Shown in pieces: positions 48,417 through 49,254 of a DNA stretch of 49,254 nucleotides (the first letter of the stretch is position 1; every line of letters starts with the position of its first letter). The notes beneath the pieces are model-generated. The model saw nothing but the letters and a program-made list of their open reading frames with translations, was not told where the DNA came from and made no database searches. The position numbers and the translations under genes were made by a program. This stretch comes from a virus. The stretch spans positions 1 through 49,254 of the IMG/VR virus record IMGVR_UViG_3300008517_000002. One strand, written 5' to 3'.

Positions 48417-48593
48417 ATGATAACAAAAGATATAATTAAGGTAAAACCACTAAAAGTATATTTGTCAGCAACAACGAGTAAATGTAAATATGGGCAAACT
48501 TATAATCTATCGGATAAAAATGCAGCGAATTACGTGCCTAACCTCAAGACAGCAAAGCAACGATTTATGGAGTTTTATAATAAGTTTGAATAA
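48417..48593 (+). CDS. Small basic protein, 58 aa
   Basis: The first gene after the promoter at 48360, with GAAAGGGGCCGGAA upstream. Basic, with an N-terminal strand part (KVKPLKVYLSATTSKCKYG) and a helical end (AKQRFMEFYNKFE). No family recognised. 75 bases follow before the next gene; they hold no gene but a TTGACA with no clear -10. Confidence 0.6.
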   Translation: MITKDIIKVKPLKVYLSATTSKCKYGQTYNLSDKNAANYVPNLKTAKQRFMEFYNKFE

Positions 48594-48668
48594 ATACGGA
48601 CGCCAGCAATTATAAGTTAGTGATGTTATTTGACAAGTAAATAGGGGCTAATAGAAAAGGGGTGAATT

Positions 48669-48947
48669 ATGGTTATAGAGCCAAAAGAAAAAGGGGAATT
48701 AAAAATGCACTTAAAAGACGGTATCCGTTCATTGAGAGAACAACCAGCAGATATTGCACAAGCCGAACATAATTTTTTTGAGCTTGCAGACCATTTAGGA
48801 ATTAGTGCATTAGAACTAACAGAATTTCGTTGTTTTCGCTGTGGCAATACTTATGAATTGCAATATGCTTCGCAAGATGATAAGGGCTTATGTAAGTATT
48901 GTGAGGAATTTGACGATAATAATGGTGAATTACAAGAAATCAGTTAG
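48669..48947 (+). CDS. Zinc-ribbon protein, 92 aa
   Basis: ATG after AAAGGGGTGAATT. A charged helical N-terminal part, then FRCFRCGNTYEL (about residues 53-64) and LCKYCEEF (about 73-80) form a zinc ribbon. A terminator follows 13 bases after the stop. Probably an early regulator or host-factor binder, by position only. Confidence 0.7.
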   Translation: MVIEPKEKGELKMHLKDGIRSLREQPADIAQAEHNFFELADHLGISALELTEFRCFRCGNTYELQYASQDDKGLCKYCEEFDDNNGELQEIS

Positions 48948-48960
48948 CCCCTATACCACA

Positions 48961-48993
48961 AGGCGTCTGATATAAAAATCAGGCGTCTTTTTT
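48961..48993 (+). terminator. Intrinsic terminator
   Basis: AGGCGTCTGAT (48961-48971) pairs with ATCAGGCGTCT (48978-48988) through 11 pairs, two of them G-U, with a 6-base loop and a U-run (48988-48993). It ends the unit of the zinc-ribbon gene and insulates the promoter just after it. Confidence 0.85.
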
Positions 48994-49002
48994 ATTTTAT
49001 AC

Positions 49003-49030
49003 TTGCATTATCCTAAAATTATGCTATACT
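49003..49030 (+). promoter_or_regulatory. Sigma70-type extended -10 promoter
   Basis: TTGCAT at 49003-49008, a 16-base spacer ending TGC, and TATACT at 49025-49030 followed by TTA. The third copy of this design. It points rightwards off the window end, so in the circular or permuted genome it should feed the genes at position 1. Confidence 0.75.
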
Positions 49031-49211
49031 TTAGATATGGGACGAATACTATTGATTAGCTTGTTGTGGGAATTGTGGTGATTATACTCACGTTCACGTT
49101 AAACTTAACGGATTAAAATATAAGACCTGAAAGCTGTCGAGTTTTTAACTAATAAGGCAGACTACGTAAGGCACGGTCAGGGATGACCAGCAATTATAAA
49201 ATGATTAAGGG
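49031..49211 (+). other. Leader downstream of the last promoter
   Basis: No clear gene is present. An ATG at 49037, only 7 bases from the -10 box, opens a 14-codon frame that could be a leaderless peptide. A small inverted repeat, CGTTAA/TTAACG, lies near 49098-49111. ATG at 49183 opens a frame that is cut at the end of the genuine sequence, but it lacks a well-spaced ribosome site. Probably the 5' leader of the gene cut at position 1. Confidence 0.4.
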
Positions 49212-49254
49212 CTGTCTCTTATACACATCTCCGAGCCCACGAGACTAGGCATGA
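49212..49254. other. Nextera adapter left in the assembly
   Basis: 49212-49230 is the 19-base Tn5 mosaic end, 49231-49245 is the rest of the Nextera read-2 adapter, and 49246-49253 is TAGGCATG, the known N706 i7 index, followed by one more adapter base. None of this belongs to the phage. The contig was extended into a read that ran through its insert, so the genuine sequence ends at about 49211. Confidence 0.97.

Noticed and set aside
48629-48656. A promoter with TTGACA at 48629
   Set aside because: The best -10 at 16-17 bases is TAGAAA, a poor match, and there is no extended -10 as in the three accepted promoters.
1-49211. Terminal direct repeats or circular overlap between the contig ends
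   Set aside because: The first bases do not match the last genuine bases; only a short CAGCAA-type similarity is seen.
1-49211. tRNA genes, CRISPR arrays, insertion sequences, integrase
   Set aside because: Gaps between genes are mostly too short for tRNAs; no cloverleaf-like arms, no evenly spaced repeats with unique spacers, no transposase or integrase motifs were seen.

Overview
The window is the nearly complete genome of an AT-rich, tailed, double-stranded DNA phage (Caudoviricetes), most likely with a podovirus-like short tail. It has a head-packaging set (terminase, portal, scaffold, coat) and a T7/P22-style adaptor and nozzle. It also has a very long internal-virion-type protein and tail-fibre proteins. 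I see no tape-measure, tail-tube or sheath gene. Most starts have a good Shine-Dalgarno site, which argues against a Bacteroidetes host, but nothing fixes the host further. I found no integrase, repressor, tRNA, single-subunit RNA polymerase or recognisable endolysin, so a lytic lifestyle is likely but unproven.

The layout is two convergent blocks. The plus-strand block (1 to 21,561) is a tightly overlapped early/middle cluster. About 30 tiny proteins come first, many of them zinc ribbons. A four-gene nucleotide-metabolism cassette follows (6,028-7,852: dATP/dGTP-diphosphohydrolase-like, deoxyribosyltransferase-like, calcineurin-like phosphoesterase, HAD phosphatase). The replication/recombination set comes next: family A DNA polymerase with 3'-5' exonuclease, VRR-NUC nuclease, Cas4/RecB-like Fe-S nuclease, Sak4/RecA-like ATPase, SEC-C protein, probable ssDNA-binding protein and a TOPRIM primase fused to an SF3 (D5-like) helicase. 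The block closes with small membrane proteins and a free-standing HNH endonuclease.

The minus-strand block (47,053 down to 21,547) is the virion operon. In transcription order it encodes a small membrane protein, an SPFH protein, small proteins, a trypsin-like HtrA-type protease, a DUF3008-like protein, small and large terminase, portal, scaffold, coat (followed by an intrinsic terminator), a second head protein, neck/adaptor, a split nozzle, internal virion protein, glycosyltransferase, a coiled-coil fibre with a DUF2793-like head, a LamG-like protein, and the 1,413-residue protein with an HELGH zinc-protease motif.

Between 47,054 and 47,934 lies an AT-rich non-coding region with repeated TTTACTAAA boxes, a local GC-richer stretch able to form strong hairpins, and short direct repeats. 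It is the best candidate for an origin and control region. To its right, endonuclease VII and two small genes run rightward from extended -10 promoters of one design (TTGnnn, 16 bp, TGnTATACT), which also occurs at 2,054. The last 43 bases (49,212-49,254) are not biological: they are the Nextera mosaic end, the rest of the read-2 adapter, and an 8-base index. The first gene is also cut by the window edge, so the genome is not closed in this assembly.
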